Shown here piece by piece: positions 6,011 through 6,423 of a stretch of 6,423 nt of DNA. Source of the stretch: Betaproteobacteria bacterium (GTDB lineage: Bacteria > Pseudomonadota > Gammaproteobacteria > Burkholderiales > Casimicrobiaceae); NCBI GenBank assembly GCA_005888865.1, contig VBCL01000135.1, positions 1 to 6,423 on the forward strand. The letters run 5' to 3'. The translations under genes and the position numbers were made by a program. Under the pieces are notes generated by a model. That model did not search any database, had not been told where the DNA came from, and saw only the letters and a program-made list of their open reading frames with translations. Each line of letters begins with the position of its first letter. Positions within the stretch are counted from its first letter, which is position 1.

Positions 6011-6423
6011 ATGAAGATCGCCACCTGGAACGTCAACGGCATCCGCGCACGCGAAGCCCAACTCTGCGACTGGGTGGAGCGCGACCGGCCCGACGTCGTG
6101 TGCCTGCAGGAGATCAAGGCGCGCCCCGATCAGGTGCCGGACCGCTGCAAGCTCGCCGACTACCACGCCTTCTGGCACGGCGCCGGCGGTTATTCCGGTG
6201 TGTCGCTGCATCTTCGTCGCGAGCTGCTCGAGGTGCCCGAATTCAGCCATCCCGAATTCGACATGGAGACCCGTATCGTGCAGGTCACGCTCGGGAATCT
6301 CGTGCTCGCCTCCGTGTATGTGCCCAACGGCGGCAAGGACTATACGGCCAAGCTCGCATTCCTGACCGCGCTCGCCGCATGGACGAAACAACTGCATGAA
6401 GATGGCCGGGAGCTGATCCTGTG
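6011..6423 (+). CDS. xth: Exodeoxyribonuclease III / AP endonuclease family (3' end missing)
   Basis: The first 137 residues of a DNA-repair nuclease of the exonuclease III (Xth/Ape1-like) family; the frame is still open at the window edge. The family nicks DNA at abasic sites and trims 3' blocks in base excision repair, using a divalent metal. Signatures are: ATWNVNGIRAR at the N-terminus with Asn7; CLQEIKA with metal-binding Glu34; GGYSGVSL at 59-66; and SVYVPNGG with catalytic Tyr103. The window stops at ELIL, immediately before the expected GDxN catalytic motif, so the GDxN and C-terminal His motifs cannot be checked. Full-length proteins are about 255-270 residues. The ATG start is supported by homology because MKIATWN is the classic opening, but there is no good Shine-Dalgarno. 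It may be translated from a message shared with the GFA-family gene 61 bases upstream. Confidence 0.92.
   Translation, partial: MKIATWNVNGIRAREAQLCDWVERDRPDVVCLQEIKARPDQVPDRCKLADYHAFWHGAGGYSGVSLHLRRELLEVPEFSHPEFDMETRIVQVTLGNLVLASVYVPNGGKDYTAKLAFLTALAAWTKQLHEDGRELIL

Noticed and set aside
5807..6397. 196-codon minus-strand open frame opposite the exonuclease III family gene
   Set aside because: It is an antisense shadow. The plus strand carries clear exonuclease III motifs in a frame open to the window edge.

Overview
The window is GC-rich DNA whose codons mostly end in G or C. Gene content and family resemblance suggest a proteobacterium, most likely of the Burkholderiales/betaproteobacterial type. 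That assignment is inferred from protein style alone, with no marker gene to fix it. No RNA genes, complete insertion sequences or CRISPR repeats were seen.

Layout from left to right: (1) the C-terminal two thirds of a metal-dependent amidohydrolase (+ strand) entering from the left edge. (2) Converging on it after 41 bases, a large minus-strand membrane protein with a periplasmic sensor region, HAMP, GGDEF and EAL domains, with both c-di-GMP active sites intact. (3) A gene-poor spacer of about 650 bases with visibly lower GC. It holds a TetR-operator-like dyad, a hairpin-forming segment resembling a dispersed proteobacterial repeat, and the frameshifted remnant of a small, probably exported, cysteine-containing protein on the minus strand. 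(4) A plus-strand fusion of an alpha/beta hydrolase to a class III nucleotide cyclase domain. (5) A GFA-family zinc protein with a clear promoter and ribosome binding site. (6) The N-terminal half of an exonuclease III family DNA repair nuclease, cut by the right edge.

The genes do not form one pathway. The best thematic link is that two nucleotide second-messenger proteins, the GGDEF/EAL enzyme and the hydrolase-cyclase, are transcribed away from each other across the spacer. Whether they are co-regulated cannot be decided from the window. The most notable items are the hydrolase-cyclase fusion, whose cyclase half lacks two usual substrate and catalytic residues, and the decayed small gene in the spacer, which simple ORF calling would miss or mistranslate.
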